Of a stretch of 64,000 bases of DNA, positions 17,878 to 27,053 are shown one piece after another. The stretch is from positions 62,001 through 126,000 of the forward strand of contig NZ_FRCX01000014.1 in assembly GCF_900143065.1 (NCBI RefSeq), written 5' to 3'. Below the pieces are notes generated by a model. That model was not told where the DNA came from, did not search any database, and worked only from the letters and a program-made list of their open reading frames with translations. Position numbers and translations under genes: made by a program. Origin of the DNA: Duganella sacchari (GTDB lineage Bacteria > Pseudomonadota > Gammaproteobacteria > Burkholderiales > Burkholderiaceae_D). The number at the start of each line of letters is the position of its first letter. The first letter of the stretch is position 1.

Positions 17878-19083
17878 ATGGCAAAGTTTGATGTAGCGGT
17901 AATCGGCGCTGGCGCAGCCGGGATGATGTGCGCAGCCACCGCAGCCCAGCGCGGCCTGCGCGTGGTGCTGATCGACCATGCTGCCAAGCTGGCCGAGAAG
18001 ATCCGCATTTCCGGCGGCGGCCGCTGCAATTTCACCAACATCAACGCCGGCCCGGCCAACTTCCTGTCGGAGAATCCGCACTTCTGCAAGAGCGCCTTGT
18101 CGCGCTACACGCCGCAGGACTTCCTTGCACTCGTGAAGAAGCACCGCATCGGCCACCACGAAAAGCACAAGGGCCAGCTGTTCTGCGACGACTCGGCCGA
18201 GCAGATCATCGACATGCTCAAGGACGAATGCGCGGCGGGCGACGTGCACTGGCGCATGCCGTGCAAGGTCGACAGTCTGGAGCAGACCGCAGAAGGTTTC
18301 GTGCTGCACACCGATAGCGGCACGATTGAAGCGCCGAGCGTGGTGATTGCCACCGGCGGCCTGTCGATCCCGAAAATCGGCGCCACAGACTTTGGCTACC
18401 GCATTGCTGCGCAGTTCGGCCTGCGCATGGTCGAACCGCGTCCGGCGCTGGTGCCGCTGACCTTTGACGCCCAGCAGTGGGCGCCGTTTGTCGAAATGGC
18501 CGGCATCGCGCTGGAAGTCGATGTGGAAACCGGTTCGCGCAAGGGCCGCAACCCGAGCGGCGGGCGCTTCCGTGAAGACCTGCTGTTCACCCATCGCGGC
18601 CTGTCCGGCCCGGCCATCCTGCAGATTTCCTCGTACTGGCAGCCGGGTACGCCTATCGTCATCAATCTGCTGCCGGAACTGGACCTGGCGCAGACGCTGA
18701 TCGAAGGCAAAAACACCATCAAGAAACAGCTGGGCAATGTGCTGGCCCAGTGGCTGCCGGCCCGTCTGGCGGACGGCTTGCTGCAGGCGCACGGCTTTGC
18801 GCCGGACGCGCGCCTGGCCGACATGCCGGACGCGCAGCTGCGCAAGCTGGGCGCCGCCATCAACCAGTGGACGCTGACGCCGAACGGCTCCGAAGGCTAC
18901 AAAAAAGCCGAAGTGACGCGCGGCGGCATCGACACGCGCGAGCTGTCGCAGCAGACCATGATGGCCAACCAGGTGCCTGGCCTGTACTTCATCGGTGAAA
19001 CCGTGGACGTCACCGGGTGGCTGGGCGGCTACAACTTCCAGTGGGCCTGGGCATCAGGTGTAGCGGCAGGGCAGGCGGTCTGA
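17878..19083 (+). CDS. NAD(P)/FAD-dependent oxidoreductase, HI0933/YhiN family
   Basis: This 401-residue flavoprotein starts with the dinucleotide-binding motif GAGAAGMMCAATAAQRG. It contains the family signatures ISGGGRCNFTNI, VIATGGLSIPKIGATDFGY and GRNPSGGRFREDLLFTHRGL, plus the C-terminal FAD loop FIGETVDVTGWLGGYNFQWA. The function of the YhiN/HI0933 family is not established. It follows ybiB closely and lies about 140 bp upstream of rpsU. Confidence 0.88.
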   Translation: MAKFDVAVIGAGAAGMMCAATAAQRGLRVVLIDHAAKLAEKIRISGGGRCNFTNINAGPANFLSENPHFCKSALSRYTPQDFLALVKKHRIGHHEKHKGQLFCDDSAEQIIDMLKDECAAGDVHWRMPCKVDSLEQTAEGFVLHTDSGTIEAPSVVIATGGLSIPKIGATDFGYRIAAQFGLRMVEPRPALVPLTFDAQQWAPFVEMAGIALEVDVETGSRKGRNPSGGRFREDLLFTHRGLSGPAILQISSYWQPGTPIVINLLPELDLAQTLIEGKNTIKKQLGNVLAQWLPARLADGLLQAHGFAPDARLADMPDAQLRKLGAAINQWTLTPNGSEGYKKAEVTRGGIDTRELSQQTMMANQVPGLYFIGETVDVTGWLGGYNFQWAWASGVAAGQAV

Positions 19084-19179
19084 TATACTGGCGGTCTGCA
19101 CGTTGTTGTTTTTCCCATGAAAGCCGCATGACAGGCTGTTCCCGACAGCCCATGGCTTCCATTTTCCGGAAAAAGCTGC

Positions 19180-19185
19180 TATAGT
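19180..19185 (+). promoter_or_regulatory. -10 element of the rpsU promoter (extended TGCTATAGT)
   Basis: TATAGT is preceded by TGC, an extended -10, 39 bp upstream of the rpsU ATG. A weak -35 (TTCCAT) is 17 bp further up. The rpoD leader promoter has nearly the same extended element (TGCTATAAT). Confidence 0.55.
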
Positions 19186-19224
19186 CTCTGTCTCCCTATA
19201 ACCTCCAACGGTTTGAATTTTTAC

Positions 19225-19437
19225 ATGACCACTATTCGCCTTAAAGAAAACGAGCCGTTCGAAGTCGCAATGCGTCGCTTCAAACGCACCATCGAAAAAA
19301 CCGGTCTGCTGACCGAACTGCGCGCACGCGAGTTCTACGAAAAGCCAACCGCAGAGCGTAAGCGCAAGCTGGCCGCTGCTGTTAAGCGTCACTACAAGCG
19401 TATCCGCAGCCAACAGCTGCCGAAAAAACTCTTCTAA
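19225..19437 (+). CDS. rpsU: 30S ribosomal protein S21
   Basis: The 70-residue basic protein ([20 protein letters not shown], ending SQQLPKKLF) is S21 of the small ribosomal subunit, which helps initiation by base-pairing around the Shine-Dalgarno region. It heads the macromolecular synthesis group, here rpsU, yqeY, dnaG and rpoD, the usual arrangement in betaproteobacteria. The ATG at 19225 is chosen because the upstream in-frame codon would add residues not found in S21. Confidence 0.97.
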   Translation: MTTIRLKENEPFEVAMRRFKRTIEKTGLLTELRAREFYEKPTAERKRKLAAAVKRHYKRIRSQQLPKKLF

Positions 19438-19495
19438 GATCGCTACGCAGAGCAACCTGGCCTTGCCGGTTGTGTTTAGCGGCATCTAAGAGAAC

Positions 19496-19535
19496 ACCCG
19501 CTCCGGCTTTTTAGCTGCAGCGGGTTTTCGCATTT
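19496..19535 (+). terminator. attenuator-like terminator between rpsU and yqeY
   Basis: ACCCGCT (19496-19502) pairs with AGCGGGT (19519-19525), followed by TTTCGCATTTTT. It would let rpsU be made in excess of dnaG and rpoD, as in the E. coli operon, which also has a terminator at an internal position. Confidence 0.6.
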
Positions 19536-19564
19536 TTACTCCACTATTTTCCGAGAGAAACGCC

Positions 19565-20017
19565 ATGGGCTTGAAAGCACAGATTACCGAAGACATGAAA
19601 ACCGCCATGCGCGCCAAAGAAGCTGGCCGTCTGGCCACCATCCGCCTGATCCTGGCGGACATCAAGCGCAAGGAAGTGGACGAGCAGATCGAAGTCAGCG
19701 ATGAGCAGACTGTGGCCATCGTTGAAAAAATGATCAAGCAGCGCAAGGATTCGATCACCCAGTTTGAAGCCGGCGGCCGCGCCGACCTGGCCGACATCGA
19801 AAAAGCCGAACTGGCCGTGCTCAGCGCCTACATGCCAGCCGGCCTGTCGGACGAGGAGATCGCCGCCGAAGTGGCTGCCGCCGTGGCCGCCTCGGGCGCC
19901 GCCGGTCCGCAGGACATGGGCAAGGTCATGGGCATCGTCAAGCCCAAGCTGGCCGGCCGTGCCGACATGACCGTGGTGTCCGCCCTGGTGAAAAAAGCGC
20001 TGTCTCCAGCAGCCTAA
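19565..20017 (+). CDS. yqeY: GatB/YqeY domain protein
   Basis: This 150-residue helical protein (MGLKAQITEDMKTAMRAKEA, with MIKQRKDSITQFEAGGRADL and LSAYMPAGLSDEEI) is the stand-alone YqeY form of the tRNA-binding tail domain of GatB. It is regularly encoded between rpsU and dnaG. A role in tRNA-dependent amidation or translation quality is inferred from the domain only. Confidence 0.93.
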   Translation: MGLKAQITEDMKTAMRAKEAGRLATIRLILADIKRKEVDEQIEVSDEQTVAIVEKMIKQRKDSITQFEAGGRADLADIEKAELAVLSAYMPAGLSDEEIAAEVAAAVAASGAAGPQDMGKVMGIVKPKLAGRADMTVVSALVKKALSPAA

Positions 20018-20104
20018 GCAAGACCGCCGTAGCCGTTTGATCCGCGTCAAAGCGGAGCCGGCGGCTGCGGTATAGCCTGATTTACCACAAGACCGCTCAG
20101 CCCA

Positions 20105-21901
20105 GTGATTCCACAAACTTTTATCGCCGATTTGCTGAACCGCGTTGATATCGTCGACGTTGTCGGACGTTATGTGCAGCTGAAAAAAGGCGGCGCGAAC
20201 TACATGGGCTTATGCCCGTTTCACAACGAAAAATCGCCCAGTTTTACGGTCAGCCCGACCAAGCAGTTCTACCACTGCTTTGGCTGCGGCGCCCACGGCA
20301 CCTCGATCGGCTTCATGATCGAGTATTCCGGCATGGGCTTTGTCGATGCCGTCAAGGAGCTGGCGCAAAGCGTCGGCATGGTGGTGCCTGAGCAGGATGA
20401 CAAGATTCCGCCGGCCCAGCGCGCGCAAATGCAGGCGCAGACCATGGCGCTGACCGACGCCATGACGCGCGCCAGCGACTTCTTCAAGCTGCAACTGCGC
20501 AGCGCGCCGACGGCGATTGCCTATCTGAAAAACCGCGGCCTGACCGGCGAGATCGCGGCCCGCTTCGGCCTCGGCTATGCGCCGCCCGGCTGGGACAATC
20601 TGCGTTCCGTGTTTCCGGACTATGAGGCGGTGGTGCTGGCCGAATCCGGCCTGGTCATCGACCGGGTGGACGAGGATGGCGGCAACAAAAAACGCTACGA
20701 CCGCTTCCGCGAGCGCGTGATGTTCCCGATCAGAAACACCAAAGGCCAGGTCATCGCGTTTGGCGGCCGCGTGCTCGATCACGGTGAACCGAAGTACTTG
20801 AATTCCCCCGAAACGCCTTTATTTTCAAAGGGTCATGAGCTGTATGGCTTGTTTGAGGCGCGCCAGGCGATCCGCGATGCGGGTTATGTGCTGGTGACGG
20901 AAGGGTATATGGATGTGGTGGCGCTGGCGCAGATGGGTTTCCCGCAAGCCGTGGCCACCCTGGGCACCGCGTGTACCAGCAACCATGTGCAGAAACTGCT
21001 GCGTCAGACCGATACGGTGATCTTCAGTTTCGACGGCGACAAGGCCGGCCGCCGCGCCGCGCGGCGCGCGCTGGAAGCCTGCCTGCCGCACGTCACCGAC
21101 AACAAGACCATCAAGTTCCTGTTCCTGCCTACCGAGCATGATCCGGACAGCTACGTCCGCGCCTACGGCAAGGAAGGGTTTGAGCAGGAAATACAGGAAG
21201 CCATGCCGCTGTCGCAGTTCCTCATCAAGGAGGCGGTGGGCGAGCATGATATGAGCAGCCCGGAAGGCCGCGCGCGCGCGCAGTTCGACGCCAAGCCCAT
21301 GCTGCAGGCGATGACGCCGACCGCGCTGCGCCTGCAGATCGTCCATGCGCTGGCGCAGGTGACGATGACGTCGACTTACGAGATTGAATCGCTGTATGAA
21401 CTGTCCAAGCCGGTGGCGCCGGCCAGGATCGCGCCGCCGCGCAGTCAGCGTACCCAGCCGATGGGCCTGGAGTTGCAGATCATGCGCGTGCTGGTGGCGC
21501 ATCCGGCGCTGGGGCTGGAGATTGACGAGGCGGCGCTGAACGCGTTCCAGTACTTCGGCGCCGAGCCGGCGGAACGCCTGGCGCAGCTGGTGAGTGCGGC
21601 GCAGTCGCTGGGCGAGAGCGGCAATTTTGCCGCCTTTGCCCAGCATCTGAAGTCGCAGGGCGACGAGTTTGATGGCCTGATTGGCGACATCGTCAAGGAG
21701 CCGGAGTCGGAGCGCGATACCGAGCGCCTGGTGCTGCGGGCGGCGATCCGCCAGGTCAAGCACGATGCGCTCAAGCAGGAGTTGAGCCAGCTGTTTGCGG
21801 CCGGACTGTCGGCCGACCAGCTCGGCCTGCGCTACCGCGAGTTGACTGCGCAGCAAGACCAGCTGTTGCGCGAGGCGCAGGCAGAGCTGGCGAATCGCTG
21901 A
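20105..21901 (+). CDS. dnaG: DNA primase DnaG
   Basis: This 598-residue enzyme synthesises RNA primers at the replication fork. The N-terminal zinc finger uses C37, H40, C58 and C61 (LCPFHNEKSPSF and FYHCFGCGAHG). The TOPRIM domain shows YVLVTEGYMDVVAL and the acidic FSFDGDKAGRRAA. The C-terminal third is the helicase-binding domain that contacts DnaB. The start codon is GTG and the ribosome binding site is weak, which fits the low expression expected for primase. Confidence 0.96.
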   Translation: MIPQTFIADLLNRVDIVDVVGRYVQLKKGGANYMGLCPFHNEKSPSFTVSPTKQFYHCFGCGAHGTSIGFMIEYSGMGFVDAVKELAQSVGMVVPEQDDKIPPAQRAQMQAQTMALTDAMTRASDFFKLQLRSAPTAIAYLKNRGLTGEIAARFGLGYAPPGWDNLRSVFPDYEAVVLAESGLVIDRVDEDGGNKKRYDRFRERVMFPIRNTKGQVIAFGGRVLDHGEPKYLNSPETPLFSKGHELYGLFEARQAIRDAGYVLVTEGYMDVVALAQMGFPQAVATLGTACTSNHVQKLLRQTDTVIFSFDGDKAGRRAARRALEACLPHVTDNKTIKFLFLPTEHDPDSYVRAYGKEGFEQEIQEAMPLSQFLIKEAVGEHDMSSPEGRARAQFDAKPMLQAMTPTALRLQIVHALAQVTMTSTYEIESLYELSKPVAPARIAPPRSQRTQPMGLELQIMRVLVAHPALGLEIDEAALNAFQYFGAEPAERLAQLVSAAQSLGESGNFAAFAQHLKSQGDEFDGLIGDIVKEPESERDTERLVLRAAIRQVKHDALKQELSQLFAAGLSADQLGLRYRELTAQQDQLLREAQAELANR

Positions 21902-21993
21902 GCTTGTCGTGGGTTTTGTGTTGTAATATTTCTGTCATTATTCCAGCAGGGCAGGCTACCGGTCTTCCCTCTGGAAATTGAAAAGTGACGTGC

Positions 21994-22336
21994 TATAATA
22001 AAACGCTAAGTGTTGTAATTTTTGGCATCGTTTTTCTGTTCAGAGTGTGTTTGTTTTCAGTGAGTTAGGCTCTTGATCGATGCGGATGGACGGGTGTCGG
22101 CGGCCAGAGCCAGCTACGGTTCAGCAAATAGTCTGTTTGCTATCTAACCGAGTCAAGGTTTCTTGCCCCCACGCACGTATCTGATGCAGTAGAATTCTTG
22201 CGAGTTCTATTTAGATACCGGTCGGCCTGACCCAGGTGTAAGTAAGTCGTAGTATTGTCGGACTTGAGTGGTTCGCAAGTCCGAAGACGTAGGGGTCCCA
22301 AAAGGATCGAAACTTTATCCGTAATCGAAAGCGCCT
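21994..22336 (+). promoter_or_regulatory. rpoD promoter and long 5' leader
   Basis: An extended -10 (TGCTATAAT, box at 21994-21999) lies in the 435-bp gap between dnaG and rpoD, giving an approximately 330-base untranslated leader. The gap is visibly richer in A and T than the coding DNA on both sides, and no ORF in it looks real. GGACTTGAGTGG and TTCGCAAGTCC (near 22259-22282) can form a hairpin before the start codon. The leader may allow separate control of sigma-70 level. Confidence 0.55.
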
Positions 22337-24586
22337 GTGCCAATCAAGAAACCTGAATCCAAAGCGGCTGAAAAGCCGACTAAAGTGAGCGCAAAATCCG
22401 CTAAGACGGCGGACAAGCCGGAGACGCGCGTAGCCAGTCAACCGCCTGCGGTCAGCCAGACCACGGACGCGGCAGCCTTGGCCGCGATTGATACCTCGGG
22501 TTACGTGCTGCCTTCGGTCAAAGTGCCGGGCCGGCGCGGGCGCAAACCGAAAGAATTCCAGCCTGAAAACGACGAAGTCGCCGCACTGAATGCGGTCGAG
22601 CGCGCCGAGCTCAAGGCGGTCGACAAGGCCAAGGCCAAGGACCGCAAGGCCAAGGAAAAGGCCCTGCTCAAGGACGCCTTCTCGTCGGATACGGAAGCGA
22701 CCGAGGAAGAACTCGAGCGCCGCCGCCAGAAACTCAAGACCCTGATCAAGTTCGGCAAGGAACGCGGTTTCCTGACCTATGCCGAGATCAACGACCATCT
22801 GCCCGACAACATCGTCGATCCGGAAGCCATTGAAGGCATTATCGGTACCTTCAACGACATGGGCATTGCCGTGTACGAGCACGCGCCGGATGCCGAGACG
22901 CTGCTGCTGTCCGACAATGTCGCCACCGTCACCAGCGACGACGAGGCGGAAGCGGCGGCCGAAGCGGCGCTGTCCACGGTCGATTCCGACTTTGGCCGCA
23001 CCACCGACCCGGTTCGCATGTATATGCGCGAAATGGGCTCGGTCGAGCTGTTGACCCGCGAAGGCGAAATTGAAATCGCCAAGCGCATCGAAGACGGCCT
23101 CAAAGACATGATCCAGGCGATTTCGGCCTGCCCGGTCACGATCGCCGAGATCATTGCCGCGTCCGACCGCATCCGCGCTGACGAAATCAAGATCGATGAA
23201 ATCGTCGACGGCCTGGTCGACGAAAGCACCGACCAGGCGGCGCCTGCACCTGCACCGGCGGCCGCTTCCGACGAGGACGAGGAAGAAGAGGACGAGGAAG
23301 AAGAGGAAGAAGAGGAAGAGGAAGAAGCCAGTGCCTCCGGTGCGGCGGCGGGCTACTCGGCCGAACAGCTGGAAGCGTTGAAAGCCGCTTCGCTGGAAAA
23401 ATTCGACGTCATCTCCCTGCAATTTGACAAGATGCGCCGCGCCTTCGAGAAGGAAGGCTACAACTCCAAGGCCTACGTGAAAGCGCAGGAAGCGATCTCG
23501 GCAGAACTGCTGGGCATCCGCTTTACCGCCAAGGTGGTCGAGAAGCTGTGCGACACGCTGCGCGGCCAGGTCGACGAAGTGCGTCACATCGAGAAACAGA
23601 TTCTGGATGTGGCGGTGAACAAGTGCGGCATGCCGCGCGCCCACTTCATCAAAGTCTTCCCGGGCAATGAAACCAATCTGGACTGGGTGGATGGCGAAGT
23701 GGCTGCCGGTCACGCCTACAGCGCGATCCTGGGGCGCAATATTCCGACCATCAAAGAGCTGCAGCAGCGCCTGATCGACCTGCAAGCGCGCGTGGTGCTG
23801 CCGCTGCCGGACCTGCGCAACATCAACCGCCAGATGGCGGCCGGTGAAATGAAGGCGCGCAAGGCCAAGCGCGAAATGACCGAGGCCAACCTGCGTCTGG
23901 TGATTTCGATTGCGAAGAAATACACCAACCGCGGCCTGCAGTTCCTCGACCTGATCCAGGAAGGCAATATCGGCCTGATGAAGGCGGTGGACAAGTTTGA
24001 ATACCGCCGGGGTTACAAGTTCTCGACCTATGCCACGTGGTGGATCCGTCAGGCCATCACGCGTTCGATCGCCGACCAGGCGCGCACCATCCGGATTCCG
24101 GTGCACATGATCGAAACCATCAACAAGATGAACCGTATCTCGCGCCAGATCCTGCAAGAGACGGGCGCCGAGCCCGACCCGGCAACGCTGGCCATCAAGA
24201 TGGAGATGCCCGAGGATAAAATCCGCAAGATCATGAAGATCGCCAAAGAGCCGATTTCGATGGAGACGCCTATTGGCGACGACGACGATTCGCACCTGGG
24301 CGACTTCATCGAGGACAACAACACCCTGGCGCCATCGGATGCAGCGCTGCATGCGTCGATGCGTGGCGTGGTCAAGGACGTGCTCGATTCGCTGACCCCA
24401 CGCGAAGCCAAAGTGCTGCGCATGCGTTTCGGTATCGAAATGTCGACCGACCACACGCTGGAAGAGGTGGGCAAACAGTTTGACGTGACGCGCGAGCGCA
24501 TCCGCCAGATCGAAGCCAAAGCCTTGCGCAAGCTGCGTCACCCAAGCCGTTCCGACAAGCTCAAGAGCTTCCTGGAAGGTAACTAA
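22337..24586 (+). CDS. rpoD: RNA polymerase sigma factor RpoD (sigma-70)
   Basis: This 749-residue primary sigma factor has region 1.1 near 100-200, region 1.2 ([20 protein letters not shown]), a non-conserved region, then regions 2 ([19 protein letters not shown]), 3 and 4 ([20 protein letters not shown]). An N-terminal lysine- and alanine-rich extension of about 100 residues is longer than in E. coli, as seen in related betaproteobacteria. A pure Asp/Glu run lies at residues 312-330. Translation starts at GTG. Confidence 0.97.
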   Translation: MPIKKPESKAAEKPTKVSAKSAKTADKPETRVASQPPAVSQTTDAAALAAIDTSGYVLPSVKVPGRRGRKPKEFQPENDEVAALNAVERAELKAVDKAKAKDRKAKEKALLKDAFSSDTEATEEELERRRQKLKTLIKFGKERGFLTYAEINDHLPDNIVDPEAIEGIIGTFNDMGIAVYEHAPDAETLLLSDNVATVTSDDEAEAAAEAALSTVDSDFGRTTDPVRMYMREMGSVELLTREGEIEIAKRIEDGLKDMIQAISACPVTIAEIIAASDRIRADEIKIDEIVDGLVDESTDQAAPAPAPAAASDEDEEEEDEEEEEEEEEEEASASGAAAGYSAEQLEALKAASLEKFDVISLQFDKMRRAFEKEGYNSKAYVKAQEAISAELLGIRFTAKVVEKLCDTLRGQVDEVRHIEKQILDVAVNKCGMPRAHFIKVFPGNETNLDWVDGEVAAGHAYSAILGRNIPTIKELQQRLIDLQARVVLPLPDLRNINRQMAAGEMKARKAKREMTEANLRLVISIAKKYTNRGLQFLDLIQEGNIGLMKAVDKFEYRRGYKFSTYATWWIRQAITRSIADQARTIRIPVHMIETINKMNRISRQILQETGAEPDPATLAIKMEMPEDKIRKIMKIAKEPISMETPIGDDDDSHLGDFIEDNNTLAPSDAALHASMRGVVKDVLDSLTPREAKVLRMRFGIEMSTDHTLEEVGKQFDVTRERIRQIEAKALRKLRHPSRSDKLKSFLEGN
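23270..23326 (+). repeat. simple GAG/GAA codon repeat encoding an acidic run in RpoD
   Basis: Nineteen consecutive Asp/Glu codons, mostly GAGGAAGAA triplets, sit in the non-conserved region of sigma-70. In-frame slippage here would alter only the length of the acidic linker. Confidence 0.9.
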
Positions 24587-24619
24587 GACTTGACTGGGGC
24601 CGGTGCTAACCCTTATGCT

Positions 24620-24648
24620 CGCGTGTTCGTTTTTCTAACGAACGCGCG
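24620..24648 (+). terminator. hairpin after rpoD
   Basis: CGCGTGTTCG and CGAACGCGCG form a 10-bp stem (one G-T pair) around TTTTTCTAA, 34 bp after the rpoD stop and 42 bp before the tRNA. There is no T tail, so it may be a processing or mRNA-stabilising hairpin instead of a terminator. Confidence 0.5.
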
Positions 24649-24689
24649 TCACAGAGGCTAGGCAAGCTCCAGCGCAGCAACATCCCTTA

Positions 24690-24768
<79 letters not shown>

Positions 24769-24772
24769 ATAC

Positions 24773-24808
24773 AAAAAAGGACTTAGGTGCAAACTTAAGT
24801 CCTTTTTT
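24773..24808 (+). terminator. terminator after tRNA-Ile
   Basis: A 13-bp stem (AAAAAAGGACTTA with TAAGTCCTTTTTT) around a 10-base loop starts 4 bases after CCA. Confidence 0.88.
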
Positions 24809-24858
24809 CTTACCTTGAATTTTCGTGTAGGCACTGTGTAGGTTTTACGGAGATTTTG

Positions 24859-25449
24859 ATGGCAAATGTTATGGCTTTCATAGACGGGGAGAACTTAACG
24901 ACCCGATATGAGGAAATGCTCAAGACAAGGGAGCCACGCTTGCCGGACGTAAGCGAGTGGCAAATCCGCGAAGCAGTGACTCACATTCCGGGAAAGTTTG
25001 CTTGGTCTAGGCACTCAATTCGCGACTTCGCGCTGGGTGATAATCTTACTCGCGCTTACTACTACACTACCTTTGTGGGCGCGCATGATGAGCTCGATGC
25101 ATTCAGCGCTCAGGTCGGCGCGTGCGCGGCGGAAGCCACCGTGAAAATATCGGCCGGGAACCTTCCCGAGGTTCGACTAATTCCGCGTGTTTTCAAGAAA
25201 ACGCAAAAAGGCACGAAGACTAAGTCAGTGGATATCAGTCTCTGCGTCGATGTGCTGGAATTGGTAAAAAACAATGCGCTTGATGCGGTCTACTTGATCT
25301 CGGGGGACGTTGATTATCGTCCTTTAATTGAGGCTGTAATGCGCGCCGGTAAGCGTGTGTATGTCGCATCCCTATCAAGCGGGCGCAGTCATGTCCTGCC
25401 AAACTTACCTGACGTGTTCGTGGATTTGGACCGAATTTACTTTAAATAA
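24859..25449 (+). CDS. NYN-domain protein (LabA/DUF88 family), probable RNase
   Basis: This 196-residue protein has the PIN-like NYN fold. AFIDGENL at the start gives the first acidic site, SVDISLCVDVLEL the second, and YLISGDVDYRPLIEAVMRAG the third with the typical SGDxDY/F motif. Family members are metal-dependent nucleases, probably acting on RNA. Base composition is clearly lower in GC than the flanking housekeeping genes. It is the only intact, recognisable gene of the island behind the tRNA. GGAGA precedes the ATG; an in-frame TTG lies one codon earlier. Confidence 0.82.
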   Translation: MANVMAFIDGENLTTRYEEMLKTREPRLPDVSEWQIREAVTHIPGKFAWSRHSIRDFALGDNLTRAYYYTTFVGAHDELDAFSAQVGACAAEATVKISAGNLPEVRLIPRVFKKTQKGTKTKSVDISLCVDVLELVKNNALDAVYLISGDVDYRPLIEAVMRAGKRVYVASLSSGRSHVLPNLPDVFVDLDRIYFK

Positions 25450-25456
25450 GAAAATT

Positions 25457-25696
25457 ATGGCAAAACAGACTATTGCAATCGGGTAAGTGTCAGGCAGCTT
25501 TTTCTCTAACTCAATGGGCACTCAAGCCGTACATGCGCTTACCGCAATTCCAGGAGTAATCCATGCGGAAGTCGTGAGCGAGGACGATACCTCAGTTGTG
25601 GTCTCGTATGAATGGGTGGGCCATGAACAGTTCTTAGAAACTGCAACTCATCTAGTTAAATACGGACTCTTCCGTATCGACCAGGATATCAATTAA
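25457..25696 (+). pseudogene. HMA-like small protein gene interrupted by an in-frame TAA
   Basis: Seven bases after the NYN gene an ATG opens MAKQTIAIG and meets TAA (25484-25486). The same frame continues for 69 codons to 25696, with GTQAVHALTAIPGVIHAEV, then TSVVVSYEW and FLETATHLVKYGLFRID. The strand-helix-strand pattern resembles the heavy-metal-associated (HMA) ferredoxin-like fold, without the CxxC metal motif; the stop sits where that loop would begin. A GTG directly after the stop could restart translation. It reads as a recent nonsense mutation or a base-call error. Confidence 0.6.
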
Positions 25697-25760
25697 ATCG
25701 GTTTCACTATTCCAAGAATGTTGGCGCGTGAAATTTCACCCGGGCTAACGCACTAACACT

Positions 25761-26060
25761 TTAACCGGCGGCGTACTTGGCGATGATTTCCGCGCGCTGT
25801 TCGGCCGTGGTCTTCGAAGGGCGGCCCAGCGTCTTGCCTTCGTTCTTTGCACGGGCCAAGCCTGCTTGCGTGCGCTCCACCAGCAAGTCACCCTCCATCT
25901 CCGCCACGGCGGCCAGCATGGTCAGCATTTTCTTGCCAACTGGTGAGGTCAGGTCCAGTTTGCCTAGTTGAAGCACGATGACTGCAATCTTGAGGATGGC
26001 CAGCAGCTTGACTGTGGCGCCGACGCCCGGCGCGTCGCGGCCCAGGCGGTCTAGCTTCGC
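25761..26060 (-). pseudogene. serine recombinase (resolvase/invertase) fragment, both ends missing
   Basis: The translation holds the middle of a Tn3-type resolvase: KLDRLGRDAPGVGATVKLL, LDLTSPVGKKMLTMLAAVAE and LLVERTQAGLARAKNEGK, then LGRPSKTTAEQRAEI. The N-terminal part with the catalytic serine is absent. The frame stops at AKYAAG, just before the helix-turn-helix that should follow. The sequence upstream of 26060 is unrelated and AT-rich. This is a dead remnant of a mobile element. Confidence 0.8.
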
Positions 26061-26211
26061 ACTAGAATGTCTCCATTTCGGATCTGACTGAGCAGCGCGG
26101 CGAAAACAGGTGCTGTGGCGAATTTTCCTCATAGAAAAATAGTAATGGTATTTTGATACTTCCATTGCTATTCTTGCCTCCTATCACTTCTATGATTTCA
26201 GCGGAAACGAT

Positions 26212-26712
26212 ATGCACAGCGTTTCAAAAATCATCGTAGCGGGCGTTATTGGCTCACTGCTGAGCGGATGCGCGCTTACGCCCGCAGAGTTTAGTGCCAA
26301 GCGATATGAAATCAGCGACATTCGCGTGTGCAAGACTTGGCGGGGTGCTTCCAACTCAGGGGATGCTGCTTTTTTGGGAGTAGCGTGGGATGAAGTAAGC
26401 CGACGTGGCCTTAACAAGGAAAAGTGACAGAAGCTGGAAACCGACCAAGACATTGCCATTGGCGCAGGCATTCTAATCGGCTTAGCCGCGTTGGCTGCCG
26501 CAAAAGGTGGGAGTGGTGCGAGTGGCGCCGTCGTCGGTGGAAGCGCTGGCTACGGCAGCAGCACTTATGACTATGACTGGGAATGGGATCAGTTTTACAA
26601 CCAGTATAGAAACCTGGTATGGGCTTGTCGAGGTGTGCAAACCGGGCAATTTGCCGATCCAGCACATTGCGCTGGCAAACTTCTGACCGACTGGAAGTGG
26701 CCCTCGAAATAG
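26212..26712 (+). pseudogene. lipoprotein gene interrupted by an in-frame TGA
   Basis: An ATG opens a signal peptide with lipobox LLSGC (Cys at residue 20) and runs 71 codons to NKEK, then TGA (26425-26427). The same frame continues for 94 codons (QKLETDQDIAIGAGILIGLA, a glycine-rich segment, then WDQFYNQYRNLVWACRGVQT and a final KLLTDWKWPSK). The joined 166-residue reading is a coherent outer-membrane or periplasmic lipoprotein with a short hydrophobic middle. The stop replaces what would plausibly be a Cys or Trp codon. No family is recognised. Confidence 0.65.
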
Positions 26713-27053
26713 GCGCGGTCTGGTAGTGCATGCGCGGTGCCATGGGAATATTCGACTCAGCTCGCCTATCAGGTCCGGCGGGGAATCTAGCACCGGGCTG
26801 GCAGATCATGCTGCTTGCCCTAGCCTAGCTTGTATCACCGGCGTATTCCTGAGCTCACAGCAGGCTCAAGAGGCATTCGATATGCAATCAATAGCCTCGG
26901 CACGATTGGCACAATAAATTGTGGAGCTTTTCAAGGTTGATATACTCACAAGCCTAATCTTTGTCGCCACGCGCCCCGTCTTCGCGCTTTCCGGTGACTT
27001 GAACTTCTCACCCCGCCCCGTGAGCGAATATCTGCTGATAGAGGTGAGAAGTA
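26713..27053. other. 341-bp gap with no supported feature
   Basis: Short frames on both strands lack convincing starts, composition or recognisable motifs. The DNA continues the mixed, lower-GC character of the island. No terminator or repeat was found. Confidence 0.5.

Noticed and set aside
22211-24541. 776-residue minus-strand frame opposite rpoD
   Set aside because: The reading is the antisense shadow of a well-known gene, with phenylalanine runs derived from the GAG/GAA repeat.
26425-26427. TGA as a selenocysteine codon in the lipoprotein
   Set aside because: No stem-loop with the expected apical GGTCT-like loop was found within 40 bases downstream, and a neighbouring gene has a TAA lesion of the same kind, so decay or error is simpler.
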